The notes: generated by a model not told the origin, from the letters alone. DNA of 64,000 nucleotides from JAJTFW01 sp046330075 (GCA_046330075.1 JAXLTL010000010.1:50823-114822), one strand, 5' to 3'; counted from the first letter of the stretch, positions 28,758 to 37,848 are shown. Numbers and translations are program-made.

Positions 28758-29297
28758 ATGGCTGAATCACCTTATCTCCTCAGATTCATTCAGTTACCGG
28801 TTGGTATACATGAATTCAGCTATACGATTGATGGGAATTTCTTTCGGGAGAGAGAAAATTCTATCATTCAAAATGCTGTTATTCAGGTAGATGTAGTACT
28901 ACACAAGGCCAACACCGCCATGCAGCTGGAGTTGAGTATTACCGGGGAGGTAGACGTGGAATGTGTACGTTGTCTGGAATCGTTTAGCATGCCGATTGAC
29001 ATTGAAAAACAATTGGTTGTAAGGATGGTGGACCATCCGGAAAACGAGGATGACGATGATGATGCGATCTATATTGCCAAATCGGCGCATGAGATCGAAT
29101 TATCAAATACATTGTACGACTTTATAAGTCTGGAGGTGCCGTATAGTCCGGTTCACCCTCAGACGGAAGAAGGAGAAGACGGATGTGATCCGGAGGTATT
29201 ACGTCATCTGCAGCAGCCAGCGCCGCCGGCCAGCGATGAGAAGCCGGCAGAAGGCGATGATCGCTGGGCTGCCCTGAGAAAGATTAAATTGAACTGA
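28758..29297 (+). CDS. DUF177 (YceD-like) protein
   Basis: The protein has 179 residues and is cytoplasmic. It has the YceD signature of a CxxC pair in a V-E-C-V-R-C-L context (Cys69, Cys72) after a beta-rich N-terminal part, and an acidic stretch (ENEDDDDDA) followed by EVPYSPVHP. DUF177 genes lie next to rpmF in most bacteria. In E. coli YceD has been linked to 23S rRNA biogenesis, and in plants the homologue acts in rRNA accumulation. The same gene order here (rpmF 28 bases downstream) supports the call. It is the first gene of the operon. Confidence 0.9.
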   Translation: MAESPYLLRFIQLPVGIHEFSYTIDGNFFRERENSIIQNAVIQVDVVLHKANTAMQLELSITGEVDVECVRCLESFSMPIDIEKQLVVRMVDHPENEDDDDDAIYIAKSAHEIELSNTLYDFISLEVPYSPVHPQTEEGEDGCDPEVLRHLQQPAPPASDEKPAEGDDRWAALRKIKLN

Positions 29298-29325
29298 TTG
29301 TCTAATAACTATTATAAATTAAGTC

Positions 29326-29511
29326 ATGCCAAATCCTAAGCACAAACACTCGAAGTCGAGAAGGGACAAGCGTCGTACCCACTACAAGGCTACTGCACCC
29401 ACCCTTGCTATTGATCCGACCACAGGCGAAGCTCATCTCTGGCACCGCGCGTACTGGCACGAAGGTAAACTGATGTACAAAGGAAAAGTAGTGATGGAGC
29501 GTGGCGCATAA
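29326..29511 (+). CDS. rpmF: 50S ribosomal protein L32
   Basis: The protein has 61 residues with the L32 start MPNPKHKHSKSRRDKRRTH and the Bacteroidota-type body EAHLWHRAYWHEGKLMYKGK. It is a structural component of the large ribosomal subunit near the peptidyl-transferase region. There is no cysteine, so this is the zinc-free form. It is placed between DUF177 and plsX as in many bacteria. Confidence 0.95.
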   Translation: MPNPKHKHSKSRRDKRRTHYKATAPTLAIDPTTGEAHLWHRAYWHEGKLMYKGKVVMERGA

Positions 29512-29568
29512 GCCCGCAGTCACTGCCATTCTCTACACTTTTAACCCAGCCAGCTCAGCGAAGCCTTG

Positions 29569-30522
29569 ATGAAAATTGGGATAGATATTATGGGTGGAGA
29601 TTACGCTCCGAACGAAATCGTTCTGGGTGTGATTCAGGCCCTTTCCGAAATTCCGGGAGATACACGCCTGGTGCTCTTCGGCGACGAAGTGGCCATTCGT
29701 GATATTTTCTCCCGTGAAGGTGCGGATATCAATGCCGTTGACATCGTTCACACAACCCAGGTGATTGGAATGGAGGAGCATGCTACGCGTGCCATTCCTG
29801 CGAAACCTGACTCCAGCATCTCTCGTGGTTTTGAGTACCTGAAAGAGGGAAAGATCGACGCGTTTGCATCTGCCGGTAACAGCGGTGCAATGATGGTGGG
29901 AGCCATGTTCAGCGTAAAAACCATTCCAGGCATCCAACGTCCTGCTATCTGTTCGGTAGTACCGAAGGAAGATGGCAGTTGGGGTGTTTTCCTGGATGCC
30001 GGTGCCAATGCCGATTGCAAGCCCGAGCATCTGCAGCAATTTGCAATTCTGGGCAGCCTCTTTCTGGAGCATGTGTACGGAGTACCCAAACCCAAAGTGG
30101 GGCTCATGAACATGGGTGAAGAACCGGAAAAAGGTAATATTGTTTCTGTTGCCGCACATCAACTCCTCAAAAACACCCGTGATATCAACTTCGTGGGAAA
30201 TATTGAAGGCCGTGATATGTTCAATGACAAAGCCGATGTAATCGTCTGTGACGGTTTTACCGGAAATGTCATTTTAAAACTGGCCGAGTCTTTTTATAGT
30301 CTTATTCGTCGCCGCAAGATCAAGGACGACTATTTCGACCGTTTCAATTTTGAAATTTACGGAGGTTCACCGGTGTTAGGCGTGAATGCTCCTGTTATTA
30401 TTGCGCATGGAATTTCCAATGCCCGTGCGATCAAGAACATGGTTCTTATTACCCGGAAAGTTACAGCAGCCGGACTAACCGAAAAGATTGCACAGGCTGT
30501 ACACGAAAGCATCTCCAACTGA
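29569..30522 (+). CDS. plsX: Phosphate acyltransferase PlsX
   Basis: The protein has 317 residues. It starts MKIGIDIMGGDYAPNE, the PlsX N-terminal signature, and contains CDGFTGNVILKLAES and the AHGISNARAIKNM segment near the C-terminus. It makes acyl-phosphate from acyl-ACP for PlsY, the first committed step of phosphatidic acid synthesis, as a peripheral membrane enzyme. The ATG at 29569 is preferred over the TTG codon one position earlier. It ends 1 base before fabH starts, indicating tight co-translation. Confidence 0.95.
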   Translation: MKIGIDIMGGDYAPNEIVLGVIQALSEIPGDTRLVLFGDEVAIRDIFSREGADINAVDIVHTTQVIGMEEHATRAIPAKPDSSISRGFEYLKEGKIDAFASAGNSGAMMVGAMFSVKTIPGIQRPAICSVVPKEDGSWGVFLDAGANADCKPEHLQQFAILGSLFLEHVYGVPKPKVGLMNMGEEPEKGNIVSVAAHQLLKNTRDINFVGNIEGRDMFNDKADVIVCDGFTGNVILKLAESFYSLIRRRKIKDDYFDRFNFEIYGGSPVLGVNAPVIIAHGISNARAIKNMVLITRKVTAAGLTEKIAQAVHESISN

Positions 30523-30523
30523 C

Positions 30524-31513
30524 ATGAGCAAAGTAAGAGCAGCAATTACAGCCGTGAACGCATGGGTTCCGCCGGATGTGCTGACCAACGCGGATCTTAC
30601 CAAAATGGTAGATACGAATGAAGAGTGGATTGAAACGCGTACAGGTATCAAGGAACGGCATATCCTGAAAACAGCAGGACTCGGAAGTTCAGATATGGCC
30701 GTAGAAGCTATTCTGCCATTGCTGAAGAAGCGGGGAATCGGTGCTGATGAAATCGACCTGATCATTTGTGCCACCACGACACCTGACATGCAGTTTCCGG
30801 CGACGGCCAACATCATTGCAGATAAGATCGGTGCGGTAAATGCCTGGGGCTATGATGTGAATGCTGCCTGTTCCGGATTTATTTTTGCCCTCTCTACAGC
30901 TACTAAATTCATCGAAACCGGTACCCATAAAAAAGTACTGGTGGTAGGTGTAGATAAAATGTCGAGTATTATCGACTATACCGATCGCGCTACCTGTGTT
31001 ATATTCGGAGATGGCGGAGGTGCGGTACTGTTAGAACCCAACGAAGAAGGGAACGGCATCATGGATTCCATTTTGCGTGTTGACGGTTCTGGCAGAGCTT
31101 TCCTCCACCAGAAAGCAGGCGGAAGTGTCAAACCCGCATCTTCTGAAACGGTGGCTGCCCGTGAGCATTACGTTTATCAGGAGGGCCAAACGGTTTTCAA
31201 ATTTGCAGTAACCAAGATGGCAGATGTGAGTGCCGAGATCATGGAGAAGAACAATCTTCAATCGGATGACATCGCCTGGCTGATCCCGCATCAGGCAAAT
31301 AAACGCATCATTGATGCTACCGCCCGTCGTATGGGCCTCCCTGACGAGAAAGTTACGCTCAATATCGACCGGTACGGAAATACCACCAACGGTACCATCC
31401 CCCTTTGTCTGTGGGAGTGGGAAAAGAAATTTAAAAAAGGCGACAATATCATCATCGCAGCATTCGGCGGCGGATTCACCTGGGGCGCCATCTGGATTAA
31501 ATGGGCGTATTAA
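30524..31513 (+). CDS. fabH: 3-oxoacyl-ACP synthase III (KAS III)
   Basis: The protein has 329 residues. The Cys-His-Asn triad of KAS III is visible: Cys116 in NAACSGF, His256 in IPHQANKRI, and Asn286 in YGNTTNG. It condenses acetyl-CoA (or a branched starter) with malonyl-ACP to start fatty-acid synthesis. The start at 30524 lies one base after the plsX stop codon. A long hairpin terminator follows at 31535, so the unit ends here and does not read directly into accB. Confidence 0.95.
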   Translation: MSKVRAAITAVNAWVPPDVLTNADLTKMVDTNEEWIETRTGIKERHILKTAGLGSSDMAVEAILPLLKKRGIGADEIDLIICATTTPDMQFPATANIIADKIGAVNAWGYDVNAACSGFIFALSTATKFIETGTHKKVLVVGVDKMSSIIDYTDRATCVIFGDGGGAVLLEPNEEGNGIMDSILRVDGSGRAFLHQKAGGSVKPASSETVAAREHYVYQEGQTVFKFAVTKMADVSAEIMEKNNLQSDDIAWLIPHQANKRIIDATARRMGLPDEKVTLNIDRYGNTTNGTIPLCLWEWEKKFKKGDNIIIAAFGGGFTWGAIWIKWAY

Positions 31514-31534
31514 TCAGGAAATTCATCGCATCCT

Positions 31535-31575
31535 ACAAGAAGGGCCGGAAATTCATCCGGCCCTTCTTGTTATTG
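31535..31575 (+). terminator. Terminator after fabH
   Basis: A perfect 15-bp stem (31535-31549 with 31556-31570, 6-base loop) is followed by a weak T-rich stretch. It ends the DUF177-rpmF-plsX-fabH operon. Confidence 0.8.
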
Positions 31576-31700
31576 CCATTTCAAACTTCTGAAATACAAT
31601 GTTTTATTAGAAAATTTTGCTTTGCTGCACGTTATCCGTTTATGGTTGAAAAACCGGTGTAAAACAGCATGTGATGACTCTGTATTGATTGAAAAATCCA

Positions 31701-31708
31701 TACATTTG
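31701..31708 (+). promoter_or_regulatory. Bacteroidota -7 element (TACATTTG)
   Basis: An exact TAnnTTTG match 63 bases upstream of the ATG at 31772, giving the surface protein gene its own promoter and a leader of about 55-60 bases. Confidence 0.6.
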
Positions 31709-31771
31709 CAATTGACCGGAAATCTACATTTCCGACCCGACTCAACAACTACAAACCACTTAAAATCATCA

Positions 31772-33718
31772 ATGAAAAAACAACTACTCAGCATGTTGTT
31801 TGCAGCGTTCACTTTCGGCGCTGCAAATGCACAAAACGTAATCCTCTCTGAGGATTTCGAAGGAGCAGCTCTTCCTACGGGCTGGAACATTGTAACCAGC
31901 GCTACCGATGGCGGTTACAATTTTGGTTTAAGCACAGCACTTGAATCACAGTACTTCCCAATCGGCGCACACACCAACATCGCCGCTACCAACGACGATG
32001 CTTGTGACTGCGACAAGAGCAATGATCAGCTGATCACTCCTTCATTCGACCTTACAGGATTAACCACTGTAACACTTTCTTTTGACTATTATTTCTTCCA
32101 GGGTTCTTACAACGGAATCACTGAAGATGCTTCTATTCTGGTGTCTACAGATGGTGGTGTAACCTGGAGTTCACTCACTACTCTTCCTGCCAACACTACT
32201 GCAGGTTCGTGGGAGCAATACATTGTTGACCTTTCATCTTATGCAGGTAACAACAACGTGAAGCTTGCTTTCAAATACAACGATGGCGGTGACTGGCTGT
32301 ATGGTCTTTGCCTTGACAACGTATCTATCTTCTCTCCGACCAACGGTCTGGACTTAGCTTCTTCAAGCGGTCTGTTCGCGAAGATGGATCCACGCCCTGC
32401 TATGGTACAGGTAACCCGTGTACTTGCCAACACTTCTGCAGTGCTGTATTCAACTGTATTCAACTCAGGTACTACTGCTATCACTTCTTACGATATCACC
32501 TGGTCTGATGGTGTAAACAGCGGAACTGAATCAGTTACCGGTGTTAACATCGCTTCTCTGGGCAGCAACACTGTTGCTTTCACTGTTCCTTTAACCATTG
32601 CTGGTGGTAACAACACGTACACTATCACTGTATCCAATATCAACGGTGGTACTGACCTTGATCCGTCAAACGACGTAACCAATGTTGACATCGAAGGTGT
32701 TACTCCTGATCCTGACCGTGGATTCTTCGCAGAAGAAGGTACAGGTACATGGTGCCAATGGTGCCCACGCGGTGCTGTATTCATGGATTACATGCATGAT
32801 TCTTATGGTGATGCTTTCGTTGGTGTTGCCGTTCACAACTCTGACCCGATGACCATCACCGCGTATGACCTTGGTCTGGGTGGTTTGATTTCCGGTTACC
32901 CAAGCTGCGTTCCTAACCGTGCTGCTGAAATCGATCCTTCTGAACTCGAAAATGCATTCCTTGATGTAATTGACGAAGCTCCGATGGTCATCATCTCCGG
33001 TACTTCTACTGTAAACGCTACCAGCAATGCAATGACTGTTGACCTGACTGCTAACTTCACCATGGCAATGAGCGGTGACTACCGTTTCATGGCTGTTGTT
33101 TGCGAAGACAGCGTAACCGGTACAACTGCTGCTTATAACCAGTCAAATGCTTACGGTAACAACGCCAACGGTCCGATGGGTGGTTTCGAATCTTTCGGCA
33201 CTACTGTTCCTGCTGCTTCAATGAACTACAACCACGTAAACCGTGCACTGCTCGGAACATTCGATGGACAAACTGGTTCTATCCCGGCTTCAGTTGCTAT
33301 GGGTACTCCTTACACGTACAGCTTCCCAACTACTGCTGCTGCAGGTTGGGATAAAACTCAACTCTATGTTGCTGCTGTAGTGATCGACGCTTCTACCGGT
33401 GGTGTTCTGAATGCTGCCCGTATCCCAGTGACCATCGTTACCGGAATCGACGAAGCAAATGCATTCTCCGGTTCTTATGTTTGGCCAACTGCAACAACTG
33501 ATAACATCAACCTCCTGCTGAACCTCAAAAACAGCAACGATGTTGTGATCACTGTAACTGACATGACCGGTAAACTGGTAATGACCCAGAACCTTGGAAA
33601 TGTAACTGCAGGTCAGAACAAAATGACCTGGAACGTAAGCAACCTCGCTGCAGGTATGTACAACGTAACAGCTACTTCTTCAGAAGGACAGACTTCCATG
33701 AAGTTCGTGAAAAACTAA
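31772..33718 (+). CDS. T9SS-secreted protein: choice-of-anchor J domain plus Omp28-like thioredoxin-fold domain
   Basis: The protein has 648 residues. The start at 31772 gives the signal peptide MKKQLLSMLFAAFTFGAANA. A jelly-roll choice-of-anchor J domain follows (SEDFEGAALPTGWN at the start, then LITPSFDLTG and a DGGVTWSSL strand). An Omp28-like domain comes next with TWCQWCPRGAVFM, a CxxC in thioredoxin-like position, and a GYPSCVPNR segment. A type A T9SS sorting domain ends the protein (TDMTGKLV to MKFVKN). Codon choice is strongly biased to GGT, GCT, AAC and GAC, unlike its neighbours, which suggests very high expression. It has its own -7 element and terminator, so it is a separate unit placed between fabH and accB. 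The Cys pair may be redox-active or structural. Confidence 0.85.
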   Translation: MKKQLLSMLFAAFTFGAANAQNVILSEDFEGAALPTGWNIVTSATDGGYNFGLSTALESQYFPIGAHTNIAATNDDACDCDKSNDQLITPSFDLTGLTTVTLSFDYYFFQGSYNGITEDASILVSTDGGVTWSSLTTLPANTTAGSWEQYIVDLSSYAGNNNVKLAFKYNDGGDWLYGLCLDNVSIFSPTNGLDLASSSGLFAKMDPRPAMVQVTRVLANTSAVLYSTVFNSGTTAITSYDITWSDGVNSGTESVTGVNIASLGSNTVAFTVPLTIAGGNNTYTITVSNINGGTDLDPSNDVTNVDIEGVTPDPDRGFFAEEGTGTWCQWCPRGAVFMDYMHDSYGDAFVGVAVHNSDPMTITAYDLGLGGLISGYPSCVPNRAAEIDPSELENAFLDVIDEAPMVIISGTSTVNATSNAMTVDLTANFTMAMSGDYRFMAVVCEDSVTGTTAAYNQSNAYGNNANGPMGGFESFGTTVPAASMNYNHVNRALLGTFDGQTGSIPASVAMGTPYTYSFPTTAAAGWDKTQLYVAAVVIDASTGGVLNAARIPVTIVTGIDEANAFSGSYVWPTATTDNINLLLNLKNSNDVVITVTDMTGKLVMTQNLGNVTAGQNKMTWNVSNLAAGMYNVTATSSEGQTSMKFVKN

Positions 33719-33737
33719 TCCTTCACCGGATTTAAGA

Positions 33738-33768
33738 AAAGGCTGCCTGAAAAGGCAGCCTTTTTATT
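33738..33768 (+). terminator. Rho-independent terminator
   Basis: Stem 33738-33748 with 33753-33763, GAAA loop, followed by T-rich sequence. It ends the surface protein transcript. Confidence 0.9.
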
Positions 33769-33904
33769 TGGTCTCTATTCATCCGTCCTGGTACAACACC
33801 GGAAAAATGCCCGAAAATCAGTCAAAACAGGGGCTTTTTTGGAGATTTTCGTCGAAAATCTCATCAAAATCGCATAATTTCCAGTCGTTTCTTAATATTT
33901 CAGT

Positions 33905-33912
33905 TATTTTTG
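33905..33912 (+). promoter_or_regulatory. Bacteroidota -7 element (TATTTTTG) for accBC
   Basis: An exact TAnnTTTG match 22 bases upstream of the accB start. Confidence 0.65.
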
Positions 33913-33934
33913 AAGCATCCTAAACATCCTTGAT

Positions 33935-34438
33935 ATGAATAAGAAGGAAATTGAAGAACTGATCAAGTTTGTCGCCAAAGCCGGGGTAAGTGAAGTTAAC
34001 CTCGAGCTCAAAGACATGAAAATCACGATCAAGAATAATCCTCCAAAAATTGAACAGATCGTACAAACCATAGCAGCTCCGGTTGCTCCGGTAATGCCGG
34101 TTGCGGCTGCTCCGGTTGCGATGGCGCCTGCTGCAACTCCGGCTGCCCCACAGGCTCCCGCAGCGCCTGCTGCACCTGCTGCCGGTGATGAATCGAAATA
34201 CATTACGATCAAGAGCCCAATGATTGGCACCTTCTATCGTGCTTCCGGTCCGGACAAGCCCATTTTCGCGAATGTTGGAGATGAAATCAAACCCGGTCAG
34301 GTACTGTGCATTATTGAAGCCATGAAGCTTTTCAATGAAATCGAATCGGAAGTATCCGGAAAGATTGTGAAAGTACTCGTGGATAATGCCAAACCGGTAG
34401 AATACGACACTCCACTTTTCCTGGTAGATCCATCCTGA
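33935..34438 (+). CDS. accB: Biotin carboxyl carrier protein of acetyl-CoA carboxylase
   Basis: The protein has 167 residues: an N-terminal helical segment, an Ala/Pro-rich flexible linker (about 46-83) and a biotinyl domain with the EAMK motif, Lys131 being the biotinylation site. It carries CO2 from the biotin carboxylase to the carboxyltransferase, making malonyl-CoA for fatty-acid synthesis in the cytoplasm. accC follows after 97 bases. Confidence 0.96.
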   Translation: MNKKEIEELIKFVAKAGVSEVNLELKDMKITIKNNPPKIEQIVQTIAAPVAPVMPVAAAPVAMAPAATPAAPQAPAAPAAPAAGDESKYITIKSPMIGTFYRASGPDKPIFANVGDEIKPGQVLCIIEAMKLFNEIESEVSGKIVKVLVDNAKPVEYDTPLFLVDPS

Positions 34439-34535
34439 GTGGATTCACCATGAAACCGCTGATCCCGGCGGGCTTCCACTATTTATTTACTCAGGACGTC
34501 GCCTGCTAACGGTAACGCCTCTACGTACTTAAATT

Positions 34536-35873
34536 ATGTTCAAGAAAATCCTCATCGCCAACCGTGGCGAAATTGCCCTGCGTATCATCCGTACCTGTAA
34601 AGAAATGGGGATCCGCACCGTGGCAGTATATTCAACAGCTGACAAAGAAAGCCTGCATGTACGCTTCGCAGATGAAGCGGTATGCATAGGGCCTCCTCCC
34701 AGCCGCGAATCCTACCTCAACATTCCCCGCATTATTGCTGCGGCCGAAATCACCAATGCAGATGCTATCCATCCCGGATACGGTTTCCTCTCTGAGAATT
34801 CCCGTTTCTCGGCCATCTGCGCTCAGCATGGTATTAAATTCATTGGCGCGACACCCGATCAGATTGATGCAATGGGTGATAAGGCCAATGCAAAAGACAC
34901 GATGAAAAAAGCCGGCGTACCTACTATTCCCGGCTCTGACGGACTCCTCGACAATGTGGAGCATGGGAAAAAGGTCGCGAAGGAAATCGGATATCCGGTC
35001 ATCATCAAGGCTACTGCAGGAGGCGGAGGACGCGGAATGCGTATCGTGTGGAAGGAAGAAGATCTGCAGAAAGCCTTTGAAACGGCACAGGCGGAAGCCG
35101 GTGCTGCTTTCGGTAACGATGGCCTCTACATGGAGAAATACATTGAAGAACCACGCCATATCGAAATTCAGGTAGCCGGTGATCAGTATGGAAAAGCCTG
35201 TCACCTGAGTGAGCGTGATTGCTCCATCCAGCGCCGTCACCAGAAACTGCTCGAAGAAACACCCAGTCCGTTCATGACAGAAAAACTCCGTGAGCAAATG
35301 GGTGAAGCTGCGATCAAAGCTACGCTGGCTTCCAGCTACGAAGGTGTCGGTACGATTGAATTCCTGGTTGACAAATATTCCAACTTCTACTTTATGGAGA
35401 TGAATACACGTATTCAGGTAGAACATCCCGTAACTGAAGAAGTTATTAATTACGATCTGATCAAGGAACAGATCAAAATCGCGGCGGGTGTGCCTATCAG
35501 CGGAAAAAATCACTTTCCGACCATGCACGCCATCGAATGTCGTATCAATGCAGAAGATCCTTACAATGATTTTCGCCCGAGTCCGGGAAGAATTACCGTG
35601 CTTCACCAGCCCGGCGGACATGGTGTACGCGTTGACTCTCACATTTATGCCGGTTATACCATTCCACCGTATTACGATTCCATGATTGCCAAGCTGATCA
35701 CTATCGCACAAACACGCGAAGAAGCGATTCAAACGATGGAACGTGCACTGAGTGAATTCGTAATTGAAGGCGTGAAAACAACAATTCCTTTCCACCAGAA
35801 GCTGATGCAGAACGAAGATTTCAGAAAAGGAAATTACACTACGAAATTCCTCGAAACATTCAAGCTGAAATAG
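34536..35873 (+). CDS. accC: Acetyl-CoA carboxylase, biotin carboxylase subunit
   Basis: The protein has 445 residues, standard length. The N-terminal domain starts FKKILIANRGEIALRIIRTC; the ATP-grasp glycine loop is KATAGGGGRGMR; further signatures are RDCSIQRRHQKLLEE and FMEMNTRIQVEHPVTE. It carboxylates biotin on AccB with ATP and bicarbonate. The carboxyltransferase subunits are not in the window. A strong terminator follows. Confidence 0.97.
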   Translation: MFKKILIANRGEIALRIIRTCKEMGIRTVAVYSTADKESLHVRFADEAVCIGPPPSRESYLNIPRIIAAAEITNADAIHPGYGFLSENSRFSAICAQHGIKFIGATPDQIDAMGDKANAKDTMKKAGVPTIPGSDGLLDNVEHGKKVAKEIGYPVIIKATAGGGGRGMRIVWKEEDLQKAFETAQAEAGAAFGNDGLYMEKYIEEPRHIEIQVAGDQYGKACHLSERDCSIQRRHQKLLEETPSPFMTEKLREQMGEAAIKATLASSYEGVGTIEFLVDKYSNFYFMEMNTRIQVEHPVTEEVINYDLIKEQIKIAAGVPISGKNHFPTMHAIECRINAEDPYNDFRPSPGRITVLHQPGGHGVRVDSHIYAGYTIPPYYDSMIAKLITIAQTREEAIQTMERALSEFVIEGVKTTIPFHQKLMQNEDFRKGNYTTKFLETFKLK

Positions 35874-35888
35874 TAAACGAAACACTAT

Positions 35889-35922
35889 AAAAAAAGCCGT
35901 TCCACTCAGAACGGCTTTTTTT
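35889..35922. terminator. Bidirectional terminator between accC and the AAA ATPase gene
   Basis: Stem 35896-35902 with 35909-35915, flanked by A-run and T-run on the two sides, so it can stop transcription from both convergent genes. Confidence 0.88.
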
Positions 35923-35940
35923 ATTACTTGAGTCAGGGTT

Positions 35941-37104
35941 TTAAACCCGTTTCTTTTCAACGGCCTTTCTCCAGTTCATCACCTGCACACCCGTGCTGCG
36001 TTTCTGAAGCTGCTCGCCACCATAAAGCACATACCCGTTACCGTTACCACTCAATGATTTCCAGTAATCGAGATTTTTAAAATATTCCGAAGAAATGGTT
36101 TGACCTGCTTTTATCTCTACCGGCAACAACTCATCACCTTCCTCCACCAATACATCTATTTCACGACCCGTTTTATCACGCCAGTAAAACAGATTCACCG
36201 GACGCCCATCGTTGGTGCGCAGCTTCACCAGCTCTGTAATCACCATGCCCTCAAAGATGGCTCCGCGTAGCGGATGTAAGGCCAGTTGTTCCTCTGTACG
36301 AATGCCCAGCAGGTTACATACTATCGATGTATCATAGAAATACAGCTTGGGTCGTTTTACGATCGTTTTATTGAAATTACGATGATGAGGACGAAGCAGA
36401 TAAATGATGAAACTGCTCTCCAGAATGCCTATCCACGATTGTGCTGTCTTCACATCTATTCCGGTTTCAACAGCCAGAGCACTTAAATTCAACTCCTGGC
36501 CGTTACGACCGGCGAGCAAACGCAGAAACCGTTCAAACACGATCAGGTCTGTTACATTCTTGATCTGACGTACATCCTTCTCAACATAAGTAGCAATATA
36601 ATTCTGACACCAGTCAACGGCCGGAATCTCCTGATCATATACCGGCGGATAAAACCCTTTCAGCATGAGTGCCTCATCGGTTTCCGGTAACCAGGACTGC
36701 TGCTGCAACTCATCAACAGAAAATGGTAATAGCTGCATATAGCCCACCCTCCCCGCCAACGACTGCGAGATATTTTCCTGCAACAGAAAATTGTTTGAAC
36801 CCGATAAAATAAACATCCCCTTCTCTTTTGAATTATCGAGTATTTCCTGCAAATAAGAGAAGAGATGCGGCACCCGTTGTATCTCATCCAGTATTGCGCC
36901 CTTTGGATACATACTCAGAAACCCGCGGGGATCTTCCATAGCAAAATTTCGGCTGTCAGGATTCTCCAGCGAAACATAAGACTTATGGTTATATATTTTC
37001 CGCACCAGCGTTGTTTTACCCGATTGACGCGGCCCTACCACGGCTACGGCTTTAAACCGTCCCATAAGGTCTTTAAGTCGTTGAGCTGAATTACGGTTTA
37101 ACAC
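35941..37104 (-). CDS. AAA-type ATPase with DUF4143 domain
   Basis: The protein has 387 residues, starting with GTG at 37104. The N-terminal AAA domain has Walker A GPRQSGKTTL (about 24-33), Walker B AILDEIQRVP and the sensor-like LSGSNNFLL segment. The C-terminal half is DUF4143 (LLAGRNGQELNLSALAVETGI, then a FYDTSIVCNLLGI segment and nuclease-like FYWRDKTGREIDVLVE). The family is widespread, often patchy in distribution, and its function is not settled. The gene stands alone, with an AT-rich region upstream that differs from neighbouring intergenic DNA, so recent acquisition is possible. Confidence 0.88.
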   Translation of the reverse strand: MLNRNSAQRLKDLMGRFKAVAVVGPRQSGKTTLVRKIYNHKSYVSLENPDSRNFAMEDPRGFLSMYPKGAILDEIQRVPHLFSYLQEILDNSKEKGMFILSGSNNFLLQENISQSLAGRVGYMQLLPFSVDELQQQSWLPETDEALMLKGFYPPVYDQEIPAVDWCQNYIATYVEKDVRQIKNVTDLIVFERFLRLLAGRNGQELNLSALAVETGIDVKTAQSWIGILESSFIIYLLRPHHRNFNKTIVKRPKLYFYDTSIVCNLLGIRTEEQLALHPLRGAIFEGMVITELVKLRTNDGRPVNLFYWRDKTGREIDVLVEEGDELLPVEIKAGQTISSEYFKNLDYWKSLSGNGNGYVLYGGEQLQKRSTGVQVMNWRKAVEKKRV

Positions 37105-37121
37105 ACACCAATATTACGGAA

Positions 37122-37215
37122 TAATTTGGAATTAGATTCCATATTTTTCCATATTATTATACTAATATATTATTATTCAATATTTTAAAAAAACAATAAT
37201 ATTGAAATAAACAGC
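37122..37215. other. AT-rich intergenic stretch with inverted repeat
   Basis: Nearly pure A/T between two divergently placed genes. It contains a 9-bp inverted repeat, 37176-37184 (TTCAATATT) with 37198-37206 (AATATTGAA). It could be a promoter or regulator site for the AAA/DUF4143 gene. Confidence 0.5.
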
Positions 37216-37268
37216 ATGAATTCCGGAAAAAACCGAGAAATCCCCATCTTTAAGGTCGCTTTAAGATT

Positions 37269-37781
37269 ATGGCCTCAACAAAAATATCCTTTACTGCACG
37301 CATCGGAAAACTGGAGTATCTCCTGGGGGTAAGTATACTTGAAGTTCCTGCAGAGGTTGTGAAAAAAGCCGGAGGTCCCGGCAAGCAACGATTTATCTGT
37401 ACGGTGAACAATACCGAATCCTTTCCCTGCGGACTGATGGCCTATGGAACCGGCATGGCCTATATCACCATCAACAAAGCCCGAATGAAAAAGCTGAAGT
37501 TGAAAGAAGGTGATCTGGTGAAGGTGATGCTGGTAAAAGATGAAAGCGAATTCGGCATGCCCATGTGTGAAGAGTTGAAAGAACTGCTCGAACAGGATCC
37601 CGAGGGTGATGAACGATTCAGGATGTTGACACCGGGAAAACAGCGTACTATCATCTACTACATCAGCAACGTGAAAAGTTCGCAACTTCGGATAGACAGG
37701 GCGTTATTACTGATTGGCAATCTGAAGAAAATGCCAAAAGACAAAGTTCATATGCGGGGTTTACTGGGACTCGATGAATAA
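37269..37781 (+). CDS. YdeI/OmpD-associated, DUF1905-type protein
   Basis: The protein has 170 residues, with no signal peptide. The N-terminal half is a DUF1905-like small beta barrel (SFTARIGKLEY, then VNNTESFPCGLMAYGTG and MAYITINKARMKKL). The C-terminal half has the YdeI-type helical segment GKQRTIIYYISNVKSSQLRI, usually written as the L-T-P-G-K-x-R motif. Family members have been linked to bacteriocin protection, but the biochemical role is unknown. It is a single gene between two unrelated units. Confidence 0.8.
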   Translation: MASTKISFTARIGKLEYLLGVSILEVPAEVVKKAGGPGKQRFICTVNNTESFPCGLMAYGTGMAYITINKARMKKLKLKEGDLVKVMLVKDESEFGMPMCEELKELLEQDPEGDERFRMLTPGKQRTIIYYISNVKSSQLRIDRALLLIGNLKKMPKDKVHMRGLLGLDE

Positions 37782-37836
37782 GTCCACCAGATTCTCCGGC
37801 GTCATCCGCAACCATTCTAAGAGAATGATAATCTTT

Positions 37837-37844
37837 TAACTTTG
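37837..37844 (+). promoter_or_regulatory. Bacteroidota -7 element (TAACTTTG) for lipB
   Basis: An exact TAnnTTTG match ending 4 bases before the lipB ATG, implying a leaderless or nearly leaderless mRNA. Confidence 0.7.
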
Positions 37845-37848
37845 TCCC

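Noticed and set aside
34632..35960. A long open frame (442 codons) antisense to accC
   Set aside because: It lies wholly over a strongly conserved gene, has no recognisable domain and no start signal; it reflects codon bias of accC.
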